Source of the DNA: Desulfobacula sp.
GTDB taxonomy: Bacteria > Desulfobacterota > Desulfobacteria > Desulfobacterales > Desulfobacteraceae
Direction: 5' to 3'
Length of the DNA stretch: 9,102 nt
Assembly: GCA_011390085.1 (NCBI GenBank)
Contig: JAABTB010000064.1
Location: forward strand, 1-9,102
In this document: one piece after another, positions 1 through 7,496 of the stretch
Numbering within the stretch: position 1 is the stretch's first letter
Layout: each line of letters begins with the position of its first letter
The notes under the pieces: generated by a model
The model's database searches: none
Seen by the model: only the letters and a program-made list of their open reading frames with translations
Told to the model about the DNA's origin: nothing
Program-made: the position numbers and the translations under genes

Positions 1-1079
1 AAGGCCGCGGTTTTAGACTCTTTTGCATCAAAATTGTTGATCACTTCGGATTTTTTCAGATAATCAAAATCCAGTTGCTTGCCGACCACCGGGGCGATGA
101 CGTAAATGTCCCGGGCCAGTTGGCCGAACTGTTCGGGATAAAGGCTCTGGGGGCCGTCTGAAAGGGCATTGTCCGGGTCATGGTGAACTTCGATCATGAG
201 GGCGTCGGCCCCGGCGGCCACGGCGGCCCTGGCCATGGGGCTGACCTTTTCCCTGATCCCGGTGGCATGGCTGGGGTCAATGATAATGGGCAGATGGGTG
301 AGTTGTCTCAAAACCGGGATGGCGGACAGATCCAGGGTGTTCCGGGTATAGGGTTCAAAGGTCCGGATGCCCCGCTCGCAAAGGATGATATGATCGTTTC
401 CTTCGGCCATGATATATTCCGCCGACATGAGCCATTCCTGTATGGTGGAGGCCAGGCCCCGTTTGAGCACCACGGGCATGCCCATACGGCCGACGCATTT
501 CAGGAGTTCAAAATTCTGCATATTGCGGGCTCCGATCTGGACGGCATCCACATATTTCATCATGAGGTCTGCCTGGGATACGGAGGTGATTTCCGTGACC
601 ACGCCAAGGCCGGTTTCCTCCCGGACCCGGGCCAGGATTTTCAGGCCTTCCTCTTCAAGCCCCTGGAAGGAGTACGGCGAGGACCTGGGTTTATAGGCCC
701 CGCCCCGGAACAGGACAGCCCCGTATTTTTTAACCTCCCTTGCAATGGTCATGGCCTGGTCAAGGCTTTCCACGGCACAGGGCCCCGCCACCAGGACAAT
801 CCTGTCCGCGCCGATGACGGCCTGATTGATTTTCACCTGGGTATTTTCAGATTTAAATTCCCGGCTCACCAGTTTGTGGGCTGTTTTAATGAGGCGGGCC
901 TCGGCCACTCCCGCCATCTGTTTGAATTCTTCCAGGCTTGTCCGGGTTTTTCCGATGACCCCGATGACGGTTCTTCCGGCATCCGTGATTTCCCTATGAA
1001 TACACTTTTCTTCAGACAGGACCCGGCTTATCTTATCCTTGGCTTCCTTTGTAATCTTGTTTTCCAGAACCAGAATCAT
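1..1079 (-). CDS. aroF: 3-deoxy-7-phosphoheptulonate (DAHP) synthase, type I-beta, 3' end beyond window
   Basis: Condenses phosphoenolpyruvate and erythrose-4-phosphate to DAHP, the first step of the shikimate pathway, in the cytoplasm. My minus-strand translation gives 359 codons with no stop before the left edge. Residues 1-70 form the small N-terminal ferredoxin-like/ACT-like regulatory domain typical of Thermotoga-type enzymes; residues 75-335 are the TIM barrel. Visible motifs: AGPCAVES with metal ligand C101, FRGGAYKPRSSPYSFQG (125-139, K130), QIGARNMQNF (181-190), IIDPSHATG with H271, MIEVHHDPDNALSDGP with E297 and D308. These match the family's C/H/E/D metal-site set and spacing. The ATG at 1077-1079 follows a strong GGAGGAG. 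Residues 336-359 continue past the usual end of about 338 residues, so the protein has a tail or is fused to another domain. The Phe-rich leader upstream implies control by phenylalanine. Family assignment is secure; the paralogue symbol is less so. Confidence 0.95.
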   Translation of the reverse strand, partial: MILVLENKITKEAKDKISRVLSEEKCIHREITDAGRTVIGVIGKTRTSLEEFKQMAGVAEARLIKTAHKLVSREFKSENTQVKINQAVIGADRIVLVAGPCAVESLDQAMTIAREVKKYGAVLFRGGAYKPRSSPYSFQGLEEEGLKILARVREETGLGVVTEITSVSQADLMMKYVDAVQIGARNMQNFELLKCVGRMGMPVVLKRGLASTIQEWLMSAEYIMAEGNDHIILCERGIRTFEPYTRNTLDLSAIPVLRQLTHLPIIIDPSHATGIREKVSPMARAAVAAGADALMIEVHHDPDNALSDGPQSLYPEQFGQLARDIYVIAPVVGKQLDFDYLKKSEVINNFDAKESKTAA

Positions 1080-1084
1080 TTTTT

Positions 1085-1091
1085 CTCCTCC
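1085..1091 (-). promoter_or_regulatory. Shine-Dalgarno of the DAHP synthase gene
   Basis: The minus strand reads GGAGGAG, then five A residues, then the ATG at 1079. It is the strongest ribosome binding site in the window. It lies about 30 nt downstream of the T-run of the second terminator, so it is reached only by transcripts that pass both terminators. Confidence 0.85.
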
Positions 1092-1115
1092 TTGTTAACC
1101 GATAATCAATCCCGC

Positions 1116-1147
1116 AAATAAAAAAGGCCCCGGGATTTCCCAGGGCC
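1116..1147 (-). terminator. Second intrinsic terminator of the leader (T2)
   Basis: On the minus strand GGCCCTGGG (1147-1139) pairs with CCCGGGGCC (1134-1126) across an AAAT loop. The stem is 9 bp with one G-T pair, followed by six T, an A and three more T. It sits directly after the T-run of the first terminator and before the DAHP synthase ribosome binding site. Its 5' arm can instead pair with the 3' arm of the first terminator, so its formation may be linked to the state of the attenuator (inference). Confidence 0.8.
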
Positions 1148-1188
1148 AAAAAAAAACGCCCCGGGTGGCTCAACTGTCCACCCGGGGC
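1148..1188 (-). terminator. First intrinsic terminator of the leader (T1, attenuator terminator 3:4)
   Basis: GCCCCGGGTGG (1188-1178) pairs perfectly over 11 bp with CCACCCGGGGC (1168-1158) around a 9-nt loop. On the minus strand the stem is followed by a G and then nine T (1156-1148). This is a textbook Rho-independent terminator. It starts 26 nt after the leader stop codon, the expected spacing for an attenuator. It may also catch any read-through from glgB, since no other terminator is visible between glgB and this point. Confidence 0.92.
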
Positions 1189-1213
1189 TTTATTTTATCT
1201 CATCAATAAAGCG

Positions 1214-1285
1214 TCACACCGGATGAACGCTCCTAAAAAAGAAGCGTCCAAAATTAAATATGCCTGCGTATGCCGTTTTATTCAT
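1214..1285 (-). CDS. Phe-rich leader peptide (pheL-like), 23 aa
   Basis: A short frame reads from ATG (1285-1283) to TGA (1216-1214). It encodes 23 residues with Phe at positions 10, 12, 15, 16 and 17 (core FNFGRFFFR, residues 10-18) and one Tyr at 6. GGAG at 1296-1293, seven nt before the ATG, is its ribosome binding site. Five Phe in 23 codons, the run of three Phe codons inside the loop of a hairpin, and a strong terminator just after the stop codon mark it as a leader peptide whose translation is the sensor. It is not expected to have a function as a protein. It has no recognisable sequence identity to E. coli PheL beyond Phe richness. It would be missed by gene callers with a length cutoff. 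Confidence 0.87.
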   Translation of the reverse strand: MNKTAYAGIFNFGRFFFRSVHPV

Positions 1286-1313
1286 GTACTTTCTCCAAAA
1301 TGATGGGGTGAAG

Positions 1314-1340
1314 CTTATAGATAGTTTTTACCCTTGTCAA
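1314..1340 (-). promoter_or_regulatory. Sigma70-like promoter of the leader and DAHP synthase
   Basis: The minus strand carries a perfect -35 TTGACA (1340-1335), a 15-nt spacer and TATAAG (1319-1314), which matches the -10 consensus at five of six bases. The spacer is slightly short; a 17-nt spacer would give the poorer TAAGCT. The predicted start near 1307 would leave a short 5' end before the leader ribosome binding site at 1296. The promoter lies just downstream of the glgB stop, so the aromatic gene has its own transcription start. Confidence 0.65.
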
Positions 1341-1364
1341 TACAAAAATAGTCGCCTGACAAAA

Positions 1365-3392
1365 TCATTTTTTCAGCACCATGGCGGTCCTGTTGGGCAG
1401 ATAAAGGCTTAAGAGATTTCTTTGGCCATACAAAGACGAGTCAAACAAGGTAAAATGGGCCTGGCCGTCTTTCAGTCGTCCCTTCCCGCCGAACCGGGTT
1501 TCATCGGTGTTGAACAGCATTCCGTATTCACCGGCAGGGGCATCAAACCGGTAATCAAAAAAGGAGGTGACAGGATGGAAATTAAAGACAAAGATCAGCC
1601 CCTTTCTTTCAAAGGCCAGGACCTTGTCTTCTTCGTGGAGGAATATCAGCCTTGGCCCGGATTGGAACAGGGCCTCTGTTTTGACAAAGTCGATCATATG
1701 CCTGTCAAAGGCGAACAAATCGGAATAATAAAGGGTCTTGTCATATTTCAAAGACCATTGCCGCCGGGCATGGTGAAAGGCGAACCCGTTTCTTTCCGAA
1801 GGAAAATCCACCCATTCCGGATGCCCGAATTCATTGCCCATGAAGTTCAGATACCCGGAATCGGCCGTGGAAATGGTGATCAAACGGATCATCTTATGCA
1901 GGGCCACCCCCCTGAACACCTCGGGGCTTTCCATATCCTTTCCCATGGCGGTATAAATCTTTTCCCCCATTAAATGCATCATCAGGGTTTTATCTCCCAC
2001 CAGGGCCTGGTCGTGGGATTCGGCATAGCTGATGGTTTTTTCCTCTTTTCTCTTGGTGGTCAGTTCATGCCAGAGGGTTCCCAGGGGCCAGTGCTCATCC
2101 CTGTGCTCCTTTAAGAGCTTGATCCAGAAATCGGCAATCCCCATGGCATACCGGTAATCAAACCCGATACCTCCCTGGGCAAGGGGAGCCGCCAGCCCCG
2201 GATATCCGCTCACGTCTTCGGCAATGGTGACGATTTCAGGATTGATCTCATGGGCCAGCCGGTTGGCCAGGGATAAATAGGACAGGGCATCCACATCCAC
2301 ATCGGCCCCGAAATAATCTTCATACCCGGTAAAGGCCCTTCCCAGACCGTGATCCTCAAAGAGCATGCTGGTAATGCCGTCAAAACGGAATCCGTCCATC
2401 TTGAATTCCTCGATCCAGAACCGGATATTGGATAAAAGAAACCGCAACACTTCGGGTTTCCCGTAATCAAAACACCGTGAATCCCATTGCCGGTGATAGC
2501 CCTTGGGGCCGTCGTGGAAAAACTGATAAGCGCTCCCGTCAAATCGGGAAATGCCTTCCACTTCGTTTTTCACGGCATGGGAATGGATGATGTCCATCAA
2601 TACCCGGATACCATTTGCATGAGCCTCATCCACCAGGCTTTTCAGTTCATCGGGAGTGCCGAACCGGGAGGACGGGGCGAAAAAACTCGACACATGGTAG
2701 CCAAAGGACGCATAATAGGGATGCTCCTGGACGGCCATCACCTGAAGGGTGTTATACCCGGCATCCACGATTTTGGGCAGGATATACTGTTCAAACTCCT
2801 GGTAGGTGCCGATCCGGCCCTGTTCCAGGGCCATGCCCACATGGGTTTCATAAATCAGCAGCGGAGCCTTTGCCGGGGTAAACCGTTGGATTTTCCACTG
2901 ATGGGGATGGGCCGGTTGCCAGACCTGGGCATTGAAAATCAGGGTGTGGGGGTCCTGGACCACCCTTTGGGCTGCCGTGGGAATCCGGTCTCCCTCCCCG
3001 CCGGGCCAGGTGATAATCAGCCGGTAAAGATCTCCATGCTGAAACCGGTCCTTGGGAAATCGCTTTTCAAAGACGCCCTTTTCCTTTTTTTCGAGCTGGA
3101 ATTCCCGGTTCTTTTGCCATCCGGTTTTGTCGCAGACCATAAAGATGTCCAGGGCATGGGGAGCCCATTCCCTGAACACCCAGGCGTCTTTTTCAGCTTC
3201 AAAGAAAAGGCCGAAGTATTGGTCATAATCGGCAAAGGCGTGCAGGGAGCAGCCCTGCCCTTGAACCAGCCTTGCTTCCAGGGCTTTTGCATGGGACAGG
3301 CGCCCGGCAATGGTATGGGAGTGGGCCAGGAGATAAGGATCATCAAAGATCCCCGGATCAGACAATGAAGGGCCTCTGGAGCATTTTTCCAT
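1365..3392 (-). CDS. glgB: 1,4-alpha-glucan (glycogen) branching enzyme, GH13, eukaryotic-like (GH13_8 type)
   Basis: Cuts alpha-1,4 chains and re-attaches them by alpha-1,6 links, making branched glycogen. From the longest possible start (TTG at 3437, 690 aa), domains are: N-terminal helix with DDPYLLAHS (32-40), CBM48-like beta domain (about 68-175), GH13 barrel (about 195-545) and C-terminal beta domain (about 595-690). Catalytic motifs: MDIIHSHA (281-288), DGFRFDG with nucleophile D353, IAEDVSG with acid/base E407, YAESHDQALVGD with D476. The stretches FGYHVSSFFAPSSRFGTP and LRFLLSNIRFW resemble plant and animal branching enzymes more than the E. coli GlgB type. The start is unsettled. 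TTG 3437 overlaps glgA by 80 nt and has no ribosome site. I list ATG 3392 (675 aa; GGAAG too far at 15 nt). TTG 3365, preceded by AGAGG at 7 nt and overlapping glgA by 8 nt, is also attractive. Last gene of the glycogen operon. Confidence 0.93.
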   Translation of the reverse strand: MEKCSRGPSLSDPGIFDDPYLLAHSHTIAGRLSHAKALEARLVQGQGCSLHAFADYDQYFGLFFEAEKDAWVFREWAPHALDIFMVCDKTGWQKNREFQLEKKEKGVFEKRFPKDRFQHGDLYRLIITWPGGEGDRIPTAAQRVVQDPHTLIFNAQVWQPAHPHQWKIQRFTPAKAPLLIYETHVGMALEQGRIGTYQEFEQYILPKIVDAGYNTLQVMAVQEHPYYASFGYHVSSFFAPSSRFGTPDELKSLVDEAHANGIRVLMDIIHSHAVKNEVEGISRFDGSAYQFFHDGPKGYHRQWDSRCFDYGKPEVLRFLLSNIRFWIEEFKMDGFRFDGITSMLFEDHGLGRAFTGYEDYFGADVDVDALSYLSLANRLAHEINPEIVTIAEDVSGYPGLAAPLAQGGIGFDYRYAMGIADFWIKLLKEHRDEHWPLGTLWHELTTKRKEEKTISYAESHDQALVGDKTLMMHLMGEKIYTAMGKDMESPEVFRGVALHKMIRLITISTADSGYLNFMGNEFGHPEWVDFPSERNGFAFHHARRQWSLKYDKTLYYSDLFAFDRHMIDFVKTEALFQSGPRLIFLHEEDKVLAFERKGLIFVFNFHPVTSFFDYRFDAPAGEYGMLFNTDETRFGGKGRLKDGQAHFTLFDSSLYGQRNLLSLYLPNRTAMVLKK

Positions 3393-4857
3393 ATAAATTG
3401 ATATAGTCTTCCGCACATCGGCTGTGGTTAAATCCAAGAACGCTGTCGATCATGATCCGGTGGATCTGGGCTTCCTTGATGTCGGGGGAAAGGAGATGAA
3501 AATCCATGGCCCGGTCAATGGCCCATTTAAAACCCTGTCTATCATGGACATTGAACAAAAACCCGTTCCCTGTATTGTTGAAAGGATCCAGCGGACGGAT
3601 GGTATCATGCAATCCGCCGGTATCATATACAATGGGCAAAGTCCCGTAAATTCCGCCGATCATCTGGGGGAGTCCGCAGGGTTCAAAGGAGGACGGCATA
3701 AACAGAAAATCGGCGGCGGCAAACCCCTGGTGGGACAGGGCCTCATTGAATCCGCAGATGGCGACCCTTTTTCCGAGACCGTGAAACCGGACAATATCAT
3801 GAAAATGTTTCTGAAAGTCTCCACTGGCCACGGACACGATCTGGAGTTTCACATCCCAGTATTTGGAAACAATTTCATACATGATCTGGGCCAGGAGGCT
3901 GCACCCTTTCTGCACAGGGTCCAGCCGGGAGGGCCAGAAAAACAGGACCGCATTCTCATCCACCTCCAGATCCAGGATCTTCTGAAGATACCGCTTGTTC
4001 TTGGCCTTCTGCAACCTGTGGTTTTTGGGTCCGTAATTATAACGGATAAGGTCGTCCACCGCAGGATTGAATTCAGGCTCCGGCGCATTCAGAATGCCGG
4101 TGGCACATTCGGCATAATATTTGGCGGACAGCTCGGTTTTCAGGCAGGGCTCGATAAAAGGATGCCGGTTTTCAACAATTTCCGTCAGAAAAGTCGGGCT
4201 CACGGTATTGACATAATGGGCCGCAAAAACGCCCGAGGTTAAAAAATCCACCCGGTTCCAGTCCCGGCTTTCTTCATAATGATGGGGCGGCGTCTTGAAA
4301 TACAGCCAGCGCCAGAAGGAAGCGGCATCAATCCCCCGGTCCTCGATTTCCGCCATGGTGGAGGTCATGGTATGGATATTGTGAATGGTAAAGAGACAGG
4401 GGATTTCCATCTGTCTTGACATGGCCGGGATCAGGCCCGTCATCCAGTCATTGCAGTGAATAATGTCCGGCTTCACCCTGGGAATGATATTGTTGATGAC
4501 CTCCCGCTGGAAGGCCAGGGAAACCTTCAGATCTTTGTCGGAATACCCTGAATACACATTGTCCAGATAATAAAAGGCCCGGTCCGCTGCAAGATGAATT
4601 CTCTCTTCATCAAGTCTTTTCCGTATTTTTTCAAGTTCCAGGTTATGGGTCTTGGTGGAATAACCGTTAAAGATGGACCGGTAATCCGGAAGCGCCACAT
4701 GGACATCACATCGAAGATCAAACAAGGCACTGATCAGCGCTGCAGATACGTCGGCAAGCCCGCCGGCCTTTGCCGAATATCTGGACTGGGACCCCATGTC
4801 TTCGGGAAGATAGCTGACTTCCGGCGTTACAATAAGGATTCTCGGTTTTTTTGCCAT
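3358..4857 (-). CDS. glgA: Glycogen (starch) synthase, GT5
   Basis: Transfers glucose from a nucleotide sugar, normally ADP-glucose, to the non-reducing end of an alpha-1,4-glucan in the cytoplasm. It has 499 residues with the two Rossmann domains of GT-B enzymes. N-terminal domain: ILIVTPEVSYLPEDMGSQ (7-24), then SAKAGGLADV with the nucleotide-sugar Lys K30, IIHCNDWMTG (132-141), FTIHN (156-160). C-terminal domain: PSRLDPVQKG with R311 and K317, MPSSFEPCGLPQM (387-399) with catalytic E392, and YDTGGLHDTI (411-420). The loop before KAGGLADV is longer than in E. coli GlgA. This loop form occurs in a clade I associate with Bacteroidetes and Deltaproteobacteria; that association is from memory. 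ATG 4857 is preceded by AGGA at 8 nt. It lies 44 bp after glgP and its end overlaps the start of glgB, suggesting translational coupling. Confidence 0.95.
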   Translation of the reverse strand: MAKKPRILIVTPEVSYLPEDMGSQSRYSAKAGGLADVSAALISALFDLRCDVHVALPDYRSIFNGYSTKTHNLELEKIRKRLDEERIHLAADRAFYYLDNVYSGYSDKDLKVSLAFQREVINNIIPRVKPDIIHCNDWMTGLIPAMSRQMEIPCLFTIHNIHTMTSTMAEIEDRGIDAASFWRWLYFKTPPHHYEESRDWNRVDFLTSGVFAAHYVNTVSPTFLTEIVENRHPFIEPCLKTELSAKYYAECATGILNAPEPEFNPAVDDLIRYNYGPKNHRLQKAKNKRYLQKILDLEVDENAVLFFWPSRLDPVQKGCSLLAQIMYEIVSKYWDVKLQIVSVASGDFQKHFHDIVRFHGLGKRVAICGFNEALSHQGFAAADFLFMPSSFEPCGLPQMIGGIYGTLPIVYDTGGLHDTIRPLDPFNNTGNGFLFNVHDRQGFKWAIDRAMDFHLLSPDIKEAQIHRIMIDSVLGFNHSRCAEDYINLYGKMLQRPFIV

Positions 4858-4901
4858 TGGTCTTTTCCTGGATTTGGTGAATGATTCAGATTAAATCCGT
4901 T

Positions 4902-7478
4902 CTATTCCTTCATTTGATTGTCCTTGTCATGGGCCCAGGTGATCAGGCTCGGAGTATTGCTCAATGCTTCGTCACCCTTGGGGATGACTCTTGCCGTATA
5001 CCCGAACCGGCCGGAATCGGAACAGGTGATGGTGCATGCATAAATATGGGTGCCTTCGGAAACGGTTTCCTGGAGCCACATGGTTTCGGCCCTGCTGCCT
5101 TCCACATAGTCGGAAGACCTGATCTTGCCGTGATAGATCTGGACCTCCACTTCTTCCGGGGTCAATTCACCCAGGAAAATCTGAATGGTGATTCTGAAGG
5201 TATCCCCCACCGTGAATTCAGACTCAGTGGCCAGTTTGGGCGGTGACAGCCGGATGCCTCCCCACAGAGCGATGAGACGGGATTGCACCAGGGCCAGTTC
5301 CTTGGCTTTCTGGGCCGAATCCGCCGTCAATTGGCTGAAATTGCGGCAGGCCGGAACATAATACCGGGCGGAATACTCCCGGACCATCCGGTCGCTGGAA
5401 TAATCCATGATGGCCATTTTCATGGCTTCCTTCATCATTTTGATCCATTTCTCGGGCGGGTTCCCCCTTTTTCGGTCATAATATTTGGGAATGACTTCAT
5501 TTTCAAGCACATTATAAAGAGCCTGGCTTTCCACTTCATCCTGGTAATGATGATCATCATAATCATCACCGTTCCCGATGCTCCATCCCCTTGTATCCCT
5601 GTATCCTTCACACCACCAGCCATCCAGGATGGAAAGGTTCAGCCCGCCGTTGGCCGAAGCCTTCATACCGGAAGTGCCGCAGGCCTCGTTGGGCCTTCTG
5701 GGCGTATTGAGCCAGACATCACACCCCTGGACCATATACCGGGCAATATTGATATCATAATTTTCAATGAAAGCCACCCGGTGCCGGATACCCTGGATTC
5801 TGGAAAATTCAACAATCCGTTTGATGATTTCCTTGCCTTCCGTGTCATCGGGATGGGCTTTGCCCGCAAAAATTATCTGCACGGGTTTCTCATCATCCGA
5901 GATGAGTGATATCAGACGCTGGGGATCTTTCAGCAACAGCGCAGCACGCTTATAGCCGGCAAACCGCCTTGCAAAACAAATGGTCAGCACACGGTGATCC
6001 AGAACGCTCACGGCTTCATCCAGGACATTCCGGGGGGCGTTTCTGCGTTCATACTGGGCCAGCAGCAATTCCCGGCATTTGCGGATCAGGTTGGACCGAT
6101 CCAGCTCATGAACATGCCAGAGGTCTGCATCCTCAATATTATCAATTCTTGAAATCAGATTCGGATCAGAGATCCGGTTGGCCCAGTCTGAGGATATATA
6201 GCGTTCAAACAAGGCGTTTTTATGCCGGGAAAGATAGGAGCCGATATGGACCCCGTTGGTGATATGGGAAATGGGGATTTCCTCCACATGGCGCCGGGGC
6301 CAGAGGGACTGCCACATGGTCCGGGCCACCTGGCCGTGGAGGCGGCTGACCCCGTTGATAAATCCGGAAAACCGGACCCCGAAGATAAACATGGAAAACT
6401 TTCCCGTATCCTTTGAACCGTGGGGTTCCCCCCAGGACAGCAGCTCGTCCTCGGATATGGCGAATTTCTCGGCATAGGGCCTGATATAGGATCTGACCAG
6501 GGCCTTGGGGAATTCGTCATGGCCGGCGGCCACGGGAGTATGGGTGGTAAAGACGGAAGTTCTCTTACAGACCTGGAAGGCGCTCGGAAAATCCAGATGA
6601 TATTTGTCCATGATGATGGAAATGCGCTCAAGACCGGCAAAGGAACAGTGGCCCTCATTCATGTGGCAAATGGTGGGAAAAAGATCCATGGCCGTTAATA
6701 CCTTGACCCCGCCGATGCCCAGCAATACCTCCTGGGCCACTCTTCTTTCCCCATCGCTGTCATAGAGCCGGGAGGTGATATCCCGGATGGCTTTGGGATT
6801 TCCCGGGAGGTTGGTGTCCAGCAGCAAGAGTTTGATTTTCCCGACCCTGAGCTGCCACACACAGGCCCGGATCAATCCCGCAGGGCCGGGGATGTCGATC
6901 ATGATATCATATCCGGCATTGTCTTTAAGTTTTTGAACCGGAAGATCAAAGACATCATTGAGGGGATAGGTTTCCTGCTGCCATCCGTTATGATCCAGAA
7001 ACTGCCTGAAATAGCCTTCATGGAACAAAAGCCCGATCCCGGTCAAGGGGATGCCGAGACCGGAAGCCGCCTTCAGATGATCTCCGGCCAGAACCCCCAG
7101 CCCCCCTGCAAAAAATGGGAGGGACTCATGGAGCCCGAATTCCATGGAAAAATAAGCAATGGTTTCTTTGGGCCCGAGAATTAATTCCTTAATCTGGGAT
7201 ACATAGGAAAACATCCGCTCGAATTTGGCCTTAACCCTACCCAGATGGCCCAGAAAGCTTTCATCTTTTGAAAGTTCGTCAAATCTGCGCTGGGAAATAC
7301 CGGAAAGAAAAGCCACCGGATTTTTACCGATTTTTTCCCACTGTACGGAATTGATTCTATGAAAGAGTTCGATGGCTTCGGGATTCCAGCACCACCACAG
7401 GTTTCTTGCAAGATAATCCAGGAAGGACAAGGCTTCCGGGATGGCAGGGTATACTTTATAAATCTGCATTTTTTCCAT
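4902..7478 (-). CDS. glgP: Alpha-glucan (glycogen) phosphorylase, GT35, with DUF3417 N-terminus
   Basis: Removes terminal alpha-1,4 glucose units with phosphate, releasing glucose-1-phosphate; the cofactor is pyridoxal phosphate. 858 residues. The N-terminal helical domain (about 10-100, with [13 protein letters not shown] at 23-35) is DUF3417, typical of the non-classical phosphorylase branch (TIGR02094-like) rather than E. coli GlgP/MalP. The core holds [20 protein letters not shown] (107-126), HMNEGHCSF (272-280), [14 protein letters not shown] (310-323), [11 protein letters not shown] (405-415), [10 protein letters not shown] (502-511) and [19 protein letters not shown] (598-616), where K606 should bind PLP. 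A beta-rich tail (about 745-850) completes a length like that of mycobacterial-type GlgP. ATG 7478 lies 12 nt after AGGAG (7495-7491), which overlaps the stop of the upstream gene; a second ATG at 7469 is possible. Donor specificity (glycogen or maltodextrin) cannot be read from the sequence. Confidence 0.94.
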   Translation of the reverse strand: MEKMQIYKVYPAIPEALSFLDYLARNLWWCWNPEAIELFHRINSVQWEKIGKNPVAFLSGISQRRFDELSKDESFLGHLGRVKAKFERMFSYVSQIKELILGPKETIAYFSMEFGLHESLPFFAGGLGVLAGDHLKAASGLGIPLTGIGLLFHEGYFRQFLDHNGWQQETYPLNDVFDLPVQKLKDNAGYDIMIDIPGPAGLIRACVWQLRVGKIKLLLLDTNLPGNPKAIRDITSRLYDSDGERRVAQEVLLGIGGVKVLTAMDLFPTICHMNEGHCSFAGLERISIIMDKYHLDFPSAFQVCKRTSVFTTHTPVAAGHDEFPKALVRSYIRPYAEKFAISEDELLSWGEPHGSKDTGKFSMFIFGVRFSGFINGVSRLHGQVARTMWQSLWPRRHVEEIPISHITNGVHIGSYLSRHKNALFERYISSDWANRISDPNLISRIDNIEDADLWHVHELDRSNLIRKCRELLLAQYERRNAPRNVLDEAVSVLDHRVLTICFARRFAGYKRAALLLKDPQRLISLISDDEKPVQIIFAGKAHPDDTEGKEIIKRIVEFSRIQGIRHRVAFIENYDINIARYMVQGCDVWLNTPRRPNEACGTSGMKASANGGLNLSILDGWWCEGYRDTRGWSIGNGDDYDDHHYQDEVESQALYNVLENEVIPKYYDRKRGNPPEKWIKMMKEAMKMAIMDYSSDRMVREYSARYYVPACRNFSQLTADSAQKAKELALVQSRLIALWGGIRLSPPKLATESEFTVGDTFRITIQIFLGELTPEEVEVQIYHGKIRSSDYVEGSRAETMWLQETVSEGTHIYACTITCSDSGRFGYTARVIPKGDEALSNTPSLITWAHDKDNQMKE

Positions 7479-7490
7479 ATGACAAACTTT

Positions 7491-7496
7491 CTCCTA
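7491..7496 (-). promoter_or_regulatory. glgP ribosome binding site overlapping the upstream stop codon
   Basis: The minus strand reads TAGGAG: TAG (7496-7494) ends the debranching enzyme, and AGGAG (7495-7491) is the ribosome binding site for glgP, 12 nt before its ATG. A terminating ribosome sits on the initiation site of the next gene, which favours translational coupling. Confidence 0.6.

Larger units (their letters stand above)
1148..1285 (-). promoter_or_regulatory. Ribosome-mediated phenylalanine attenuator upstream of DAHP synthase
   Basis: Alternative pairings can be drawn by eye. Pause hairpin 1:2 is GGACGCTTC (1249-1241) with GGAGCGTTC (1233-1225), 9 bp including two wobble pairs, with the loop made of Phe codons. 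Antiterminator 2:3 is GTTCATCCGG (1228-1219) with CCGGGTGGAC (1185-1176), 10 bp including two wobble pairs. Terminator 3:4 is T1. Pairings 1:2 and 2:3 share 1225-1228; 2:3 and 3:4 share 1178-1185. A ribosome stalled on Phe codons F10-F15 would cover strand 1 and free strand 2 to form the antiterminator. A ribosome reaching the UGA would cover strand 2 and let T1 form. Stalling at the single Tyr codon would be too far upstream, so the predicted signal is charged tRNA-Phe. The pairings are seen in the sequence; the mechanism is inferred from the E. coli pheL and trpL models. Confidence 0.85.

Noticed and set aside
180..1121. A 313-codon open frame on the plus strand
   Set aside because: It is antisense to the DAHP synthase, which has all family motifs and a strong ribosome site. 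The plus-strand product is low in complexity (rich in Gly, His, Phe, Pro) and resembles no family I know.
1126..1188. The GC-rich inverted repeats as a riboswitch, T-box or protein operator
   Set aside because: The Phe-rich ORF and the mutually exclusive hairpins explain the region. I saw no T-box-like conserved core or specifier arrangement, and each repeat is followed by a T-run as expected for terminators.
1300..1365. Possible glgB terminator formed by GTC/GAC just after the stop codon, followed by TATTTTT (around 1340-1362)
   Set aside because: Only three base pairs can form, too weak for an intrinsic terminator.
2487..3368. A 293-codon open frame on the plus strand, with similar ones at 3424-4242, 5283-5909 and 7359-8048
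   Set aside because: All are antisense shadows of clearly conserved glycogen genes and depend on the base composition of those genes; none shows a recognisable motif.
5545..5572. A short run rich in ATC/ATG triplets that looks like a microsatellite
   Set aside because: It encodes the Asp/His-rich DDYDDHH segment of GlgP (about residues 638-644) in frame; no regular repeat unit extends beyond it.
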